A stretch of 64,000 nt of DNA from an uncultured Chthonomonas sp. (GCA_903951425.1 CAJBBX010000066.1:1-64000), one strand, 5' to 3'. Counted from the stretch's first letter, positions 52,136 to 63,467 are shown. Notes: generated by a model not told the origin, from the sequence alone. Numbers and translations: made by a program.

Positions 52136-52944
52136 TCCAACTCGCACAAGGCGACCACAGAACTCCCGAGGCTCCTGTCACCGGTCACACGGAGACCCAT
52201 GCCGCGGCAGGGCACGGCGAACACCAGTATAAGCTGGGTGATATCCCCAGTCCGGGGCTCCTATTCACCAACGCCCTGCTGGTGGCGCTCGCCATCATCG
52301 CATTCGGCTTGCGCGCCACGCGCAAGCTGGAGGCGATCCCCAAGGGATGGCAGAACCTGGGCGAGTTCATCGTCGAGACCTTCATGAACTTCACGCGGGG
52401 CATCATCGGCCCCGGCGGCGAGAAGTACGCCCCCTTGGTGGGCACGCTGTTCATGTTCATCTACATCGGCAACCTGTGGGGCCAGATCCCATACCTGCAC
52501 TCCCCCACGGCGAACCTGAGCACGACCCTGGCGCTGGGTCTCATCGTTTTCTGCTACGTGCAGTACGTGGGCATTCGGCAGCAGGGCTTCAAGGGCTACG
52601 TGAAGCACTTCTGGGGTCCGATCCCGGCCGCGGGCATCATCCTCTTCCCCATCGAGGTGATCAGCGAGATCGTCAAGCCATTTACGTTGGCCATGCGCCT
52701 CTTCGGCAACATCTTTGGCGAGGACACGGTCATCATCGTGCTCGCCACGCTGGGTGTGGGGATGCTTCCGGCCCTGCCGATCCTGCCCCTGCACTTCCCG
52801 GTGCTCCTGCTGTCGCTACTGACGACGTTTGTGCAGGCGCTGGTCTTCACGCTACTCACCTGCATCTACATATCACTGCAGAGCCATCACGACGAAGCGC
52901 ACGGCGAGCACGGCCACGCCGCCGAAGCGCATCATGCCGCATAA
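52114..52944 (+). CDS. atpB: ATP synthase F0 subunit a
   Basis: Subunit a forms the proton or sodium half-channels against the c ring. The 276-residue product starts at GTG 52114, with GGAG seven bases upstream, inside atpI; the open frame extending upstream to 51766 is rejected. The essential arginine is in LAMRLFGNIFGED, and the last helix motif is TFVQALVFTLLTCIYI. Both termini are histidine-rich (five in the first 40 residues, seven in the last 21), which is unusual. Confidence 0.95.
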   Translation: MPQQDGLIQLAQGDHRTPEAPVTGHTETHAAAGHGEHQYKLGDIPSPGLLFTNALLVALAIIAFGLRATRKLEAIPKGWQNLGEFIVETFMNFTRGIIGPGGEKYAPLVGTLFMFIYIGNLWGQIPYLHSPTANLSTTLALGLIVFCYVQYVGIRQQGFKGYVKHFWGPIPAAGIILFPIEVISEIVKPFTLAMRLFGNIFGEDTVIIVLATLGVGMLPALPILPLHFPVLLLSLLTTFVQALVFTLLTCIYISLQSHHDEAHGEHGHAAEAHHAA

Positions 52945-52977
52945 ATCGATCTGGATTTCGTATAGGAGGTCGTTAAC

Positions 52978-53253
52978 GTGATCTACTTCGCATTTCTCGC
53001 ACTGGCAGTTGGTCTGGGACTTCCCATCGCCGTCATCGGCGGCGCCCTGGGTCAGGGCAAGGCCGCTTCCGCAGCCCTTGAGGGCATGGCGCGCCAGCCC
53101 GATTCGATCGGCAAGATCCAGACGGCCATGATCCTCGGCCTCGCCTTCATCGAGTCGCTGGTGATCTTCACCTTCGTCTTCCTGTTCCTCCTGAAGTCGC
53201 AGCTGCCGGCCGATCCTGCCGCCGTGCTGACCGCGTTGCAGTCCATCAAGTAG
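52978..53253 (+). CDS. atpE: ATP synthase F0 subunit c
   Basis: Subunit c forms the rotor ring. The 91 residues form two helices joined by the polar ARQPDSIGK loop (family RQP). The ion-carrying glutamate is in LGLAFIESLVIFTFVF, and helix 1 has GGALGQGKAA. Gln in helix 1 and Ser after Glu are shared with Na+-type rings, but the usual Thr and Tyr after ES are Leu and Phe. AGGAGG lies eight bases before GTG 52978. Confidence 0.96.
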   Translation: MIYFAFLALAVGLGLPIAVIGGALGQGKAASAALEGMARQPDSIGKIQTAMILGLAFIESLVIFTFVFLFLLKSQLPADPAAVLTALQSIK

Positions 53254-53323
53254 CTCGGAGCTCGACACGTTTCCGGGCCGCCACGGCGCGCCCGGACGAT
53301 TCCGCGCTCGGAGTGAACACCGG

Positions 53324-53851
53324 ATGCTCAACTCTCTGCTTCAGAGTCTCAACATAGACCCGCTGGTCATCGTGCTGAACGTTGGCCTCTTCCTGATCCT
53401 GCTTGCGGTGATGAACATCATCTTCTGGCGCCCCATCACGCGTCACCTCGATGCGCGCAAGCAGCAGATCAAGGGGGCGCACGCTCAGGTCGATCAGACA
53501 CGGCGTGACATGGAGGCGCTTCGAGCTGAGTACGAGCAGCGCATCGCCCAGATAGAAGCCGAGGCGCGCGGGACCATCCAGCTGACGGTCAAGACAGCCC
53601 AGGCCCAGCGGGAGGAGATCCTCAGCGCCGCAAGGCGAGAGGCGGACCAACTCCTAAGCGACGGCAAGTCCCAGGCGCAGTCCGACCACGACAGGCTCTC
53701 CGCCGAGATGCGCGCCACGCTGGACGACATGGCCATGCAGGTGCTCCTCAAGGCGACGGGCTCGGCTCCGTCGGCCGACCAGAAGCGCCTCGTGGACGAG
53801 TACATCGGGCGGGTAGCCGCCGCCAACAGCCAACCTCAGCAGGCAGGATAG
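53324..53851 (+). CDS. atpF: ATP synthase F0 subunit b
   Basis: Subunit b forms part of the peripheral stalk. The 175-residue product has one N-terminal membrane helix (VIVLNVGLFLILLAVMNIIFW), followed by a long charged coiled coil (ARKQQIKGAHAQVDQTRRDM). GGAGTG precedes the ATG by eight bases. A second b-type gene follows six bases after the stop. Confidence 0.92.
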   Translation: MLNSLLQSLNIDPLVIVLNVGLFLILLAVMNIIFWRPITRHLDARKQQIKGAHAQVDQTRRDMEALRAEYEQRIAQIEAEARGTIQLTVKTAQAQREEILSAARREADQLLSDGKSQAQSDHDRLSAEMRATLDDMAMQVLLKATGSAPSADQKRLVDEYIGRVAAANSQPQQAG

Positions 53852-53857
53852 CGACGA

Positions 53858-54382
53858 ATGCCACTTCACGCCCCCTGGGCCCTTGAACATACGCCGGACG
53901 TCACCGATCCGCAGTGGCTCATCATCCGCATGGTGGGCTTCATCCTGCTCGGGCTGATCGTCTGGAAGTTCGCAGTGCCCGCCGTTGCCTCCATGCTGGC
54001 CGAGCGCCAACAGGACGTGGCCGACACGGCTGAGCAGGTCCACCAGACCATGCAGGACGCCGAGATGCTCCGGGACGACTATCGAGCCCGCCTTGAGAGC
54101 ATCGAGGACGCCACCGAGGCCCGCATGGCGGAAGCCGTCATCGAGGCCGCTGACCTCAGGGAGCACATCCTGGCCGAGGCGGCGACCCTGGCTGAGGCCG
54201 TGCGCCAGCGAGCTAGGGACGAAGTGCTGCACGAACAGGCGCGGACCACCGTGAAGCTGCGCCAGGAGTTCGCCAACAACGTCGTCGCTGCGGCGGCCCA
54301 TGCTGCGCGGCAGTCGCTGACCACCGAGGATAACAGCCGGCTTGTTGCCGACTTCGTGGCCGATCTGGGAGCCAAGGCGTGA
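53858..54382 (+). CDS. Second ATP synthase b-type subunit (b')
   Basis: The 174-residue protein has an N-terminal membrane helix (MVGFILLGLIVWKFAVPAV) then a coiled coil (LAERQQDVADTAEQVHQTM), like subunit b but divergent from the copy before it. It probably pairs with that copy as a b/b' heterodimer, as in cyanobacteria and alphaproteobacteria. The stop overlaps the atpH start. Confidence 0.85.
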   Translation: MPLHAPWALEHTPDVTDPQWLIIRMVGFILLGLIVWKFAVPAVASMLAERQQDVADTAEQVHQTMQDAEMLRDDYRARLESIEDATEARMAEAVIEAADLREHILAEAATLAEAVRQRARDEVLHEQARTTVKLRQEFANNVVAAAAHAARQSLTTEDNSRLVADFVADLGAKA

Positions 54383-54918
54383 GCGGCGCCGATCCCAGGG
54401 CGGCGAGCCGCTATGCATCGGCTCTCTTCGCGGCCTCGCAGAAGACCGGGCAGACCGACGTGGTCGGGGAGGATCTCGCGGCCCTCGCCGGCATCTGGCG
54501 GTCTACTCCTGCAATGTCCGCGTTGCTGACCAGCCCGACGGTCTCGTCGGAGCGGAAGCACAGCCTCGTGGACACGGTCTTCGGCGATGCGTGCCACCTG
54601 ACGCGCTCGCTGCTGCACCTGCTCATTGCCAAGCGTCGCGAAGCAGTCCTGCCGCAGCTCCAGCTGGACTTCGGCAGGCTTGCCGATGAGGCCAAGGGCG
54701 TGGTTCGGGCCGAGGCCTCGGTGGCCTTCCCCATCTCCGACCAGGAGACGGCCATGCTCGCAGCGGCGCTATCGCTTCGAACCGGGAAGAGCGTCGAGCT
54801 CAAGGTTCGAGTCGATCCCTCCGTCATCGGCGGCGTGACGGTACGACTGCAGGATACGGTGCTGGACGGGAGTGTTCGCGGGGCGCTGGAGCGCGCGCGG
54901 GAGTCGCTGCTCAGATAG
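54379..54918 (+). CDS. atpH: ATP synthase F1 subunit delta
   Basis: Subunit delta links the stalk to F1. The 179-residue product has the family start ASRYASALFAASQKTGQ and the C-terminal DPSVIGGVTVRLQDTVLDGS. The GTG start overlaps the b' stop by four bases. It lies between b' and atpA, the usual position. Confidence 0.93.
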   Translation: MSGADPRAASRYASALFAASQKTGQTDVVGEDLAALAGIWRSTPAMSALLTSPTVSSERKHSLVDTVFGDACHLTRSLLHLLIAKRREAVLPQLQLDFGRLADEAKGVVRAEASVAFPISDQETAMLAAALSLRTGKSVELKVRVDPSVIGGVTVRLQDTVLDGSVRGALERARESLLR

Positions 54919-54975
54919 ATTGCGCCGACCCGCAGCGACCCGGGTGCGGGCGGATCTCATGACGGAGAGGTGATC

Positions 54976-56667
<1,692 letters not shown>

Positions 56668-56691
56668 CCCGCCGGTCCTACGAGCCCCATC

Positions 56692-56730
56692 AAGGGCGTC
56701 CCGCCTCCGTGAACGGGTCGGGACGCCCTT
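56692..56730 (+). terminator. Terminator of the atp operon
   Basis: Perfect 12-base arms AAGGGCGTCCCG and CGGGACGCCCTT enclose a 15-base loop, 25 bases after the atpA stop. The tail CTGCTTTGG is partly T-rich. It implies that the operon ends with atpA. Confidence 0.85.
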
Positions 56731-56839
56731 CTGCTTTGGCGGCGTCGTACGCGGCGAGGCAGGAGGATCGACCGCCCGCGTCCAACCTAGGGCGCAAGCC
56801 GTGACCTCGTTGCGGCCACACGCACCATAGGAGCTCGCA

Positions 56840-57700
56840 ATGGCGGATTTCCCACGCACCATCGTCGGCGGCGTTTCCATGCCCCGGATGATCATAGGCA
56901 CGAACTGGTTCCTCGGCTACAGCCACAGCACCGCGGCCAAGGACGCCCTGATCACCGGCACATTCAACGAGCACAAGAAGCTGGCGGACGTGGTCGCGGT
57001 CTTCCTCGGAGCGGGCGTCGACGCCATCATGGGCTTCGGCCGCAATCCCCTGCTCCAGGCCGGCGTCCACGAAGCCGAGCAGCGCGTCGGGCGCAAGTGC
57101 CTCATCGTCTCCACGCCGACGTTGCCCGTGACGGCCCAGACGCCATCTCAGGGCTTCGATATGGATGAGATCCGCACGCTGCTTGATGGTGAGGCCGCCT
57201 GCGGAGCCTCGCTCTGTATGCCCCACACTTCGTCCACGGACGCGCTCGTTGACGGCTGCACGCGCGAAGTCCGCCAGATGGCACCGGTCTTCGCGGCCAT
57301 GCGCGAGCGCGGCCTGGTGCCGGGGCTCAGCACGCACCTGCCCCAGACCATCGTCTACACCGACGAGACAGGCTTGGACGCCGAAACCTACATCTCCATC
57401 TACAACGCCATGGGCTTCCTCATGCCGCTGGAGGTGGATTGGACACACCGGATCATCACCAATGCACGCAAGCCGGTGATCACCATTAAGCCCATGGCGG
57501 CGGGCCACATTCGACCGTTCCAGGCGTTCCATTTCGTCTGGAGCACGCTTCGCCCACAGGATATGGTCACGGTCGGCACATTCACGCCGGACGAGGCCAA
57601 GGAATGCGTCGACCTCTCGATGAGCATTCTGGAGGGCCGGCAGGCCGACCTCACGCTACAGGAGACCCGCAGCAAGGCGGCCGTGAAGACCGCGAAGTGA
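56840..57700 (+). CDS. Conserved TIM-barrel-like cytoplasmic protein, function unknown
   Basis: No family is recognised with confidence. The 286 residues begin [23 protein letters not shown] and have no signal peptide or membrane segment. Alternating strands ([55 protein letters not shown]) suggest an alpha/beta barrel of aldo-keto reductase or dehydratase type. AGGAG lies six bases before the ATG. The next gene overlaps by four bases as GTGA, so it is cotranslated with a large secreted glycosidase-like protein. Confidence 0.7.
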   Translation: MADFPRTIVGGVSMPRMIIGTNWFLGYSHSTAAKDALITGTFNEHKKLADVVAVFLGAGVDAIMGFGRNPLLQAGVHEAEQRVGRKCLIVSTPTLPVTAQTPSQGFDMDEIRTLLDGEAACGASLCMPHTSSTDALVDGCTREVRQMAPVFAAMRERGLVPGLSTHLPQTIVYTDETGLDAETYISIYNAMGFLMPLEVDWTHRIITNARKPVITIKPMAAGHIRPFQAFHFVWSTLRPQDMVTVGTFTPDEAKECVDLSMSILEGRQADLTLQETRSKAAVKTAK

Positions 57701-60579
57701 CCGGCGGCGGCAGGTTCGGTCTGACGGCCCTTGCGGTCGCCCTGTGCAGTCTGGGCAGCCCGGCCGTTGCCGCACCTGCCACCTCGGCCACCATCACCGC
57801 GCCGAGCGGCTCACCGTTGGCCGGATGGCTCCGGGGACCCATCCGGCTGGGGCTGACCGACCTGGCTGCCAGACGCCAGGTTCGCCTCTCGGCCGTATCC
57901 GACGCGCCCAGCACGGATGCCACATTCACTGTGCAGTGGTCGGTCTCGGGCTCCAAGACGAGCCTCGACCTCCGGATCGTGCGCAAGGTCAGCCCATGCG
58001 AGCACGAGGTCGTCGTGGAGTTGCCGATCCTGAACCCCGCCCTGGAGCTCTTCACGCCTACGGAATTGGGCAACATGGAGTTGGGTAGCCTGCCGACGCA
58101 TACCGGGACGCCGTATGGGCGCATGGCTTGGGACGACGGCGCCTGCTGGGTCCTGCCGCTCGTCAGCGCGCTGGACGGGCACAAGGACGCCGGGCTCACG
58201 GTGGCCTTACCGCCGGAGCCGTCGGTCCCCCACCTCGTCGTCGAGTGGCGAAACGCGAGGCGGCTCCTCCTGCACATGGGGCGCAGGGGCCTCGGCGCGG
58301 GAGCCGACATCAACGTCCGCCTGCTCTTCTACGCCCATCACGCCGACTACCGATCCGCCCTGAAGGCCTACGCCGACGACTTCGCGGCCTACTTCCGACC
58401 GGGCCTCCCAAGGGGGCCTTACGAAGGGACGTTCTGGTACCACCACATCCACGACCAGCCGCCGACCGATGAGGTCGAGAACCAGGATGCCCGGTTCGTC
58501 TGGTCGAGCTTCTGGTTCACGCACCTCGGGAACTACCTGCCGGACGGGCCGACGTGGGAGCCCTACACCTTCGCCAACTGGTGGGCGCTACGGCGGCCCA
58601 TGGACGACAACACGATCCGGGAGTACAGCAGGGATTTGAGCCGGCGCGGGATCGGCGTGTTCGCCTACTTCAACGTCACGGAGTTCGGCGGACGCGGCGG
58701 GGCAGGCGGCGGCGGCGATGAGGCGGCGGCCCTGCTGCGTGAGAGGTTCGCGGACGCCCTGATGAAGGACCCGAACGGCGCGGCCATACCGACATGGGAG
58801 GGCGCCATGGCCATGAGCGCAGCGCCGGGCCTCTCGCTCTTCCCGTTCCTGCAGGACCAGGTGGCTCGGCACCTGCGCCGGTTGCCGGAGCTCGCGGGCT
58901 TCTGCATCGACCGGCTGGACTGGGCGAGCACGCTGGACTATGGCCACGATGACGGGCGCACCATGGTCGGCCGACGCCATGTGGCCGACATGGCCGACGC
59001 CGTCTCCGCCGGGGTGCAGGAGGTCGTCAGGCAGGCTCATGCAGCCGGCAAGCGGGTCTACGTGAACCAGTTCTACCGGCTCGAACCCCTGAAGGACGTT
59101 GACGGCTACTGCCACGAGAACGACTACCTGCTCGGCCTCAACTGGCTGTCACCGTTCCGCCCCGTCTCGGCATGGCACAAAAGCACGACCTATGCCACGG
59201 ACCCGCTGCGGTTCGAGGCGGAGATGAAGCGGAGACTGCTCTGGGCGGTCTTTCCGCAGATGGTCAGCCGCAAGTTCCCCATCTCGCAGCAGGCGGCCTC
59301 GGAGCATGGCGCGGAGGTGGTCGAGGCATATACTCCCCTCTTCGCGACCCTCCGCGGCATGTCGCAGGCGCTTGAGGCGCACTGCGTCCGGATATCGGGG
59401 GCCAATGCCGCCAACCTGTTCGTAGCGCCGGGCGGCCGATGGGTCGCACCGGTCGTCTCGCGCACCACGTTCCGGTGCGCCTCAGCCGCAACACAGGCCT
59501 CGCCTCCGCGCCTGTCGATCCGATGCGCCGGCGCGTCGAGCATCCGCTGGGGCAAGATGGTCAGCATCGGCCGCCCGCCCGTCATGCTGGCACCGATCCG
59601 TCGAAACGGGGGCGTGGACTTCCTGCTGCCCGGGTTTGCCGACGCCGCTGTCGTCGTGGCAGGTACGAATGCCGAGGCCGCCGTACCTGCAGGAGATCCA
59701 GGCCAACCAAGCCCCGTCAAGCAGGAGCCCGAACGACGCCTCGGCCGGATCGCGGCGATCCGGTCCGCCCTGGTCGTCTGGGGATCGCATGTGGGCGCCA
59801 GGTCCGGCGCGGCGTGGCTCTGTGCAGGCAAGTCTTCGATCCGGCTGGCAGACGGCGCCAATCGGCTTGCCATCCCTTGCCGGGGCAAGGCCGCACCAGT
59901 GATCTCAACAATCGCCATACGGACCCGAGACGATGGCTCCTGGTTCGTCCCCACGGCCGCGGAGATGCGGGTTCAGGGCGCCGACGGGCTGTGGCGCCGC
60001 GCGGCCCGCTGGGATCCCCGTGCGGCATCAGCCACGGACGGCTATGGCAGGACCATCGTCCTCCGCCTCGCGCCTGTCACTCCCGAAACGATCCAGCGAT
60101 CCACGGCATCGCTCACGGGCACTACGGCCACCGGAGGAGAGCGGCCAATCGGCGCGTCACGCCTTCTCGCGCCCAGCCCTGCCGGGGAGGGCGTTGGCAG
60201 GTGGCGGATCGACGCCAGCGGTGCGCCATGCATCTGGGAACACCCGAGCCGCGATGCCCGCGCACTGCCCGTAGGCGGCGCCGAAGGCCGTGCGGCGGTC
60301 TGCTGGTTCGGGAGCGACGCGGTGACCCTTCGACTAGCGCCTCCCGACCGCGCGCCCCATCGGATCTGGGTCTACATCCTGGACTTCGACCACAACGGCC
60401 GGGAGCAGACCCTCAGCGTCGGGGACGAGGAGGGCGCACTTGCGTCGATCCGCGTCACCAAGGCACAGGCGGACGCAGGAACATGGGTTGCGTGGACTGT
60501 GACCGGGCCGGTGAGCATCACCGCGCAGAAGCTCACCGGCTACAACGCCGTCATCTCGGCCGTCGCAGTCGAGGATTGA
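57697..60579 (+). CDS. Large secreted glycosidase-like protein, function unknown
   Basis: The 960-residue product starts at GTG 57697, overlapping the previous stop, with a signal peptide (GLTALAVALCSLGSPAVA). A beta-sandwich N-terminal region to about 240 precedes a barrel-like section with FWYHHIHDQPP, VFAYFNVTEFGG, FCIDRLDWAST and RVYVNQFYR. Acidic residues at strand ends fit a glycoside hydrolase, and CIDRLDW is a candidate nucleophile motif. The last 350 residues are beta-rich and Ala/Pro-rich. No known family is assigned. Confidence 0.7.
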   Translation: MTGGGRFGLTALAVALCSLGSPAVAAPATSATITAPSGSPLAGWLRGPIRLGLTDLAARRQVRLSAVSDAPSTDATFTVQWSVSGSKTSLDLRIVRKVSPCEHEVVVELPILNPALELFTPTELGNMELGSLPTHTGTPYGRMAWDDGACWVLPLVSALDGHKDAGLTVALPPEPSVPHLVVEWRNARRLLLHMGRRGLGAGADINVRLLFYAHHADYRSALKAYADDFAAYFRPGLPRGPYEGTFWYHHIHDQPPTDEVENQDARFVWSSFWFTHLGNYLPDGPTWEPYTFANWWALRRPMDDNTIREYSRDLSRRGIGVFAYFNVTEFGGRGGAGGGGDEAAALLRERFADALMKDPNGAAIPTWEGAMAMSAAPGLSLFPFLQDQVARHLRRLPELAGFCIDRLDWASTLDYGHDDGRTMVGRRHVADMADAVSAGVQEVVRQAHAAGKRVYVNQFYRLEPLKDVDGYCHENDYLLGLNWLSPFRPVSAWHKSTTYATDPLRFEAEMKRRLLWAVFPQMVSRKFPISQQAASEHGAEVVEAYTPLFATLRGMSQALEAHCVRISGANAANLFVAPGGRWVAPVVSRTTFRCASAATQASPPRLSIRCAGASSIRWGKMVSIGRPPVMLAPIRRNGGVDFLLPGFADAAVVVAGTNAEAAVPAGDPGQPSPVKQEPERRLGRIAAIRSALVVWGSHVGARSGAAWLCAGKSSIRLADGANRLAIPCRGKAAPVISTIAIRTRDDGSWFVPTAAEMRVQGADGLWRRAARWDPRAASATDGYGRTIVLRLAPVTPETIQRSTASLTGTTATGGERPIGASRLLAPSPAGEGVGRWRIDASGAPCIWEHPSRDARALPVGGAEGRAAVCWFGSDAVTLRLAPPDRAPHRIWVYILDFDHNGREQTLSVGDEEGALASIRVTKAQADAGTWVAWTVTGPVSITAQKLTGYNAVISAVAVED

Positions 60580-60585
60580 CGCGAA

Positions 60586-61692
60586 CTACCGGGCCGTAGC
60601 CAACAGCTTCCGGAGCAGGGGCTCCAGTGCGTCTGCGTGCTGCACGAAGCCCAGGTCGGTAGGATGCACGCCGTCCACCGTGCCCTCGTCGCCGCGCAGC
60701 AGGTCGGCGCCCGGAGCCACATGCACCCCGGTCACCCGGGACTGCTTCAGGGCGGCCACGGCCCGGGCCTGCACCTGCGAGGCATGGCTCTCCTTGCCGC
60801 CAGAGTGGATGCTAGACTGGCCCACGAACAGGATCGGCGTACTCGGGTGCGCCTTGCGGAGCGCCATGGCGAGGTAGGTCACCTTCCCCGCCATCTCGGC
60901 GTCGGGCATGCCGGCCATGTTCCAGAGGCAGTCGATGACGTAGGCGGCCGGGTCCAGTTCGGCCAGCAGGTCCGCCACCGCTGCCTCCATCCTGCCCGAG
61001 CCGCTGAAGCCCAGGTTGATCACGCTGCGGTCCAGCCTGCGTCCCAGGATGGCCGTATGCGCCATGCCCGGCCTGCTGGCGCAACCGCCCTGCACGATGG
61101 AGGTGCCGTAGAAGACCACGGGCCGTCCACGACCACCAGGCCTCTCCGGCGCGGGGTCAAGGGTCTTGCCCGATGGGACGCCCACCTCCACCGACTTGCA
61201 GCCGTTATAGAGCGGCAGGTAGACGAGGCACTCCACCAGCCCGGCCTTGCCCTGGGCGACGGCCTCCAGCCCGGCCCTCATCTCATGCGACAGCCCGCCG
61301 GCAGGCCGGCCGTTCTGCACAAAAGACCATGGCCCATCGCCGACGCGAGCATAGAGGTCCAAGCCGCTCACCCCTGTGGCCGGCATGTGCGGCATGGCCT
61401 GTTCGGCCTCCAGGAGCGTCCATCGAACCGTCACCGTGGGCGAGTTGGTCACGAAGCGCACCGCGACGCCTGCTGAATGCCGGCCGAGGCCCCAGAGCGA
61501 CTCCGGTACGCGGCCGTGCGCTGCCGCAGGAAGGCGACTGAAGGGCTCGGCCACCGCCGTCCAGCCCATGCCCTCAAGCATCAGTTCGTGCGCGGGCCGC
61601 CATCTCACGTCTTGAGCCTGCGTCGCGGCGTCGCCACCGACGGTGCAGAGCATCAGGACAGCACAGAGCCCGGTCGTCATCGCCATCAGCAT
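60586..61692 (-). CDS. Secreted SGNH/GDSL-type esterase
   Basis: The product is probably a carbohydrate or polysaccharide esterase. The 368 residues begin with a signal peptide. An N-terminal beta-domain (to about 190) precedes an SGNH domain with the nucleophile block VVFYGTSIVQGG (Ser), NLGFSGSGRME (Gly), the Asn-equivalent region around LWNMAGMP, and DGVHPTDLGF (Asp and His). It resembles the bacterial SGNH proteins with an N-terminal GxSYxxN-like domain. AAGGACGG precedes the ATG. It converges with the preceding gene across six bases. Confidence 0.87.
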   Translation of the reverse strand: MLMAMTTGLCAVLMLCTVGGDAATQAQDVRWRPAHELMLEGMGWTAVAEPFSRLPAAAHGRVPESLWGLGRHSAGVAVRFVTNSPTVTVRWTLLEAEQAMPHMPATGVSGLDLYARVGDGPWSFVQNGRPAGGLSHEMRAGLEAVAQGKAGLVECLVYLPLYNGCKSVEVGVPSGKTLDPAPERPGGRGRPVVFYGTSIVQGGCASRPGMAHTAILGRRLDRSVINLGFSGSGRMEAAVADLLAELDPAAYVIDCLWNMAGMPDAEMAGKVTYLAMALRKAHPSTPILFVGQSSIHSGGKESHASQVQARAVAALKQSRVTGVHVAPGADLLRGDEGTVDGVHPTDLGFVQHADALEPLLRKLLATAR

Positions 61693-61827
61693 GGTGTTCC
61701 GTCCTTCTCAGGCCGCGCGAAACTGGCCCTGAAGCCTATTGCTGAACCTGTAGGCGCCAGGCACCGAGGTCAGGGCAGACTCAGTCTAGCGTACGGATCG
61801 CGCTGCGGGCTCCAGCCCGGGCGCCGA

Positions 61828-62265
61828 TCAGAGCCCGATGGCGACGCTCAGAGCGTCATCGCCGCGGCTCGCGCGGTCGGCCAGGTCCTCAAGCGTCACC
61901 GTTGAGAGCCATCGGTGCAGCCGCTGATGCGTCTCACGCTCCAGTTGCCCCACCACTGCCGCCGCGGCTAGCGAGCTGGTCACCACCGCTGCCGGCACCT
62001 CACACGGCACAACCGCCCCCACAGCCAGTGCGGCATCCCACACGGTGACCTGCGACGTGGGCCGAGCCAGTGCGTGGCCACCGCCCGCGCCCCGAGTACT
62101 GCGCACCAAGCCTGCGCGCTTGAGCATCAAGAGGACCTGATCGAGGTATGCGTCGCTGAGGCCCTGCCGTGCCGCCACGTCCCGGCTCTGGGTCACGGCG
62201 CCCGCCTGCGCAAGGTCGATCAGCGCCTGGAGGGCGTACTCCAGCTTGCTGCCGAAGGGTGTCAT
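61828..62265 (-). CDS. Rrf2 family transcriptional regulator (CymR-like)
   Basis: The winged-helix regulator has 145 residues: KLEYALQALIDLAQ, then SDAYLDQVLLMLKRAGLV and STRGAGGGHALAR, the family wing. Only one cysteine (VPCEVP) is present, so an IscR-type Fe-S cluster is unlikely. It lies four bases after the metB-like gene and downstream of cysK. In CymR systems the regulator represses sulphur genes and senses cysteine through CysK, which fits this context. Operator sites would lie upstream of cysK, outside the window. Confidence 0.88.
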   Translation of the reverse strand: MTPFGSKLEYALQALIDLAQAGAVTQSRDVAARQGLSDAYLDQVLLMLKRAGLVRSTRGAGGGHALARPTSQVTVWDAALAVGAVVPCEVPAAVVTSSLAAAAVVGQLERETHQRLHRWLSTVTLEDLADRASRGDDALSVAIGL

Positions 62266-62268
62266 GCG

Positions 62269-63408
62269 TCAGGCCTTCAGGGCCTGGTCGAGGTCGGCAA
62301 TGAGGTCATCGACGTGCTCGATGCCGACCGAAATGCGGACCAGATCGGCCGTGATGCCGGCCTTAACCCGCACATCCTCGGGCATGGAGGCGTGGGTCAT
62401 GGTCCAGGGCTGCTCTATCAGCGACTCGACGCCGCCCAGCGACTCGGCCAGCGCAAAGAGCTTTACGGTGTTGAGGAAGCGCTGCACGGCCTCATCGCCG
62501 CCCTTCAGCCGGAACGAGAAGGTACCACCGAACCCGCGCATCTGGCGCTTGGCCAGTTCGCGTTGCGGGTGGGAGTCCAATCCGGGATGATGCACGGCAG
62601 AGACCTCCGGATGGGCCTCCAGCCAATGTGCGATTGCCAGGGCGTTGGTGTTGTGGGCCTCCATGCGGAGGGGCAGCGTCTTGATGCCCCGAAGGACGAG
62701 GAAGCAGTCGTGCGGCGCAGCGCACGTGCCCATGGCGTTCTGCAGGAAGTAGAACTGCTGGCCGAGCGCGGCGTCGCCGGTGATCAGCGCGCCGCCTACC
62801 ACATCGGAATGCCCGTTGATGTACTTCGTGGTGGAGTGCATCACGATGTCGATGCCCAGCGCCAGCGGGCTCTGGTAGTAGGGCGAGAGGAACGTGTTGT
62901 CGCAGACCGTAAGCACCGATCGACGAGATGCCAAGTCCGCAATGGCTTCCAGGTCGAGCAGGTTCATCAGCGGGTTCGTGGGCGTCTCCGTCCAGATCAT
63001 GCGCGTGTTGGGCCGGAAAGCCGCATCCAGCGCCTTCAGGTCGCGCAGGTTCACGAACTCGGGCTCAATGCCCTTGTTCGCCATGATGGACGTGAGCAAG
63101 CGGTAGGTGCCGCCGTAGAGGTCATCATGGACGATGATGTGGTCGCCCGCCTGCAGCAGGGCCAGCGCCGTGGCCTCGGCCGCCATGCCGGTGGCGAACG
63201 CCAGGCCGCGCACGCCGCCTTCCAGCGCCGCCAGACACTCCTCGAGGGCGTGGCGGGTGGGATTGCCGGTCCGTGAGTAGTCGAACTGGCCGGGCTCTCC
63301 CACCGCGCGGAACGCGAACGTAGAGGTCTGGTAGATCGGCTGCATGACAGCGCCAAAGGATGGATCGGGCCCCTGCCCGGCGTGAACGGCCAACGTTGCG
63401 AACTGCAT
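62269..63408 (-). CDS. metB: Trans-sulfuration PLP enzyme (cystathionine gamma-synthase/lyase)
   Basis: The enzyme joins or cleaves cystathionine-type thioethers. The 379 residues carry the PLP lysine in HSTTKYINGHSD and the substrate/PLP motifs YSRTGNPTRHALEE and VCDNTFLSPY. ATG 63408 begins FATLAVHAGQ, the usual family start; upstream in-frame codons are not preferred. Synthase, lyase and gamma-lyase activities cannot be separated by sequence alone. It lies in an operon with cysK upstream and Rrf2 downstream. Confidence 0.9.
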   Translation of the reverse strand: MQFATLAVHAGQGPDPSFGAVMQPIYQTSTFAFRAVGEPGQFDYSRTGNPTRHALEECLAALEGGVRGLAFATGMAAEATALALLQAGDHIIVHDDLYGGTYRLLTSIMANKGIEPEFVNLRDLKALDAAFRPNTRMIWTETPTNPLMNLLDLEAIADLASRRSVLTVCDNTFLSPYYQSPLALGIDIVMHSTTKYINGHSDVVGGALITGDAALGQQFYFLQNAMGTCAAPHDCFLVLRGIKTLPLRMEAHNTNALAIAHWLEAHPEVSAVHHPGLDSHPQRELAKRQMRGFGGTFSFRLKGGDEAVQRFLNTVKLFALAESLGGVESLIEQPWTMTHASMPEDVRVKAGITADLVRISVGIEHVDDLIADLDQALKA

Positions 63409-63467
63409 GGCGACGTAGTCTCCCCTTGGCGCCCACTCGACGCCCATTTGCCCGACAGATGACGGTG

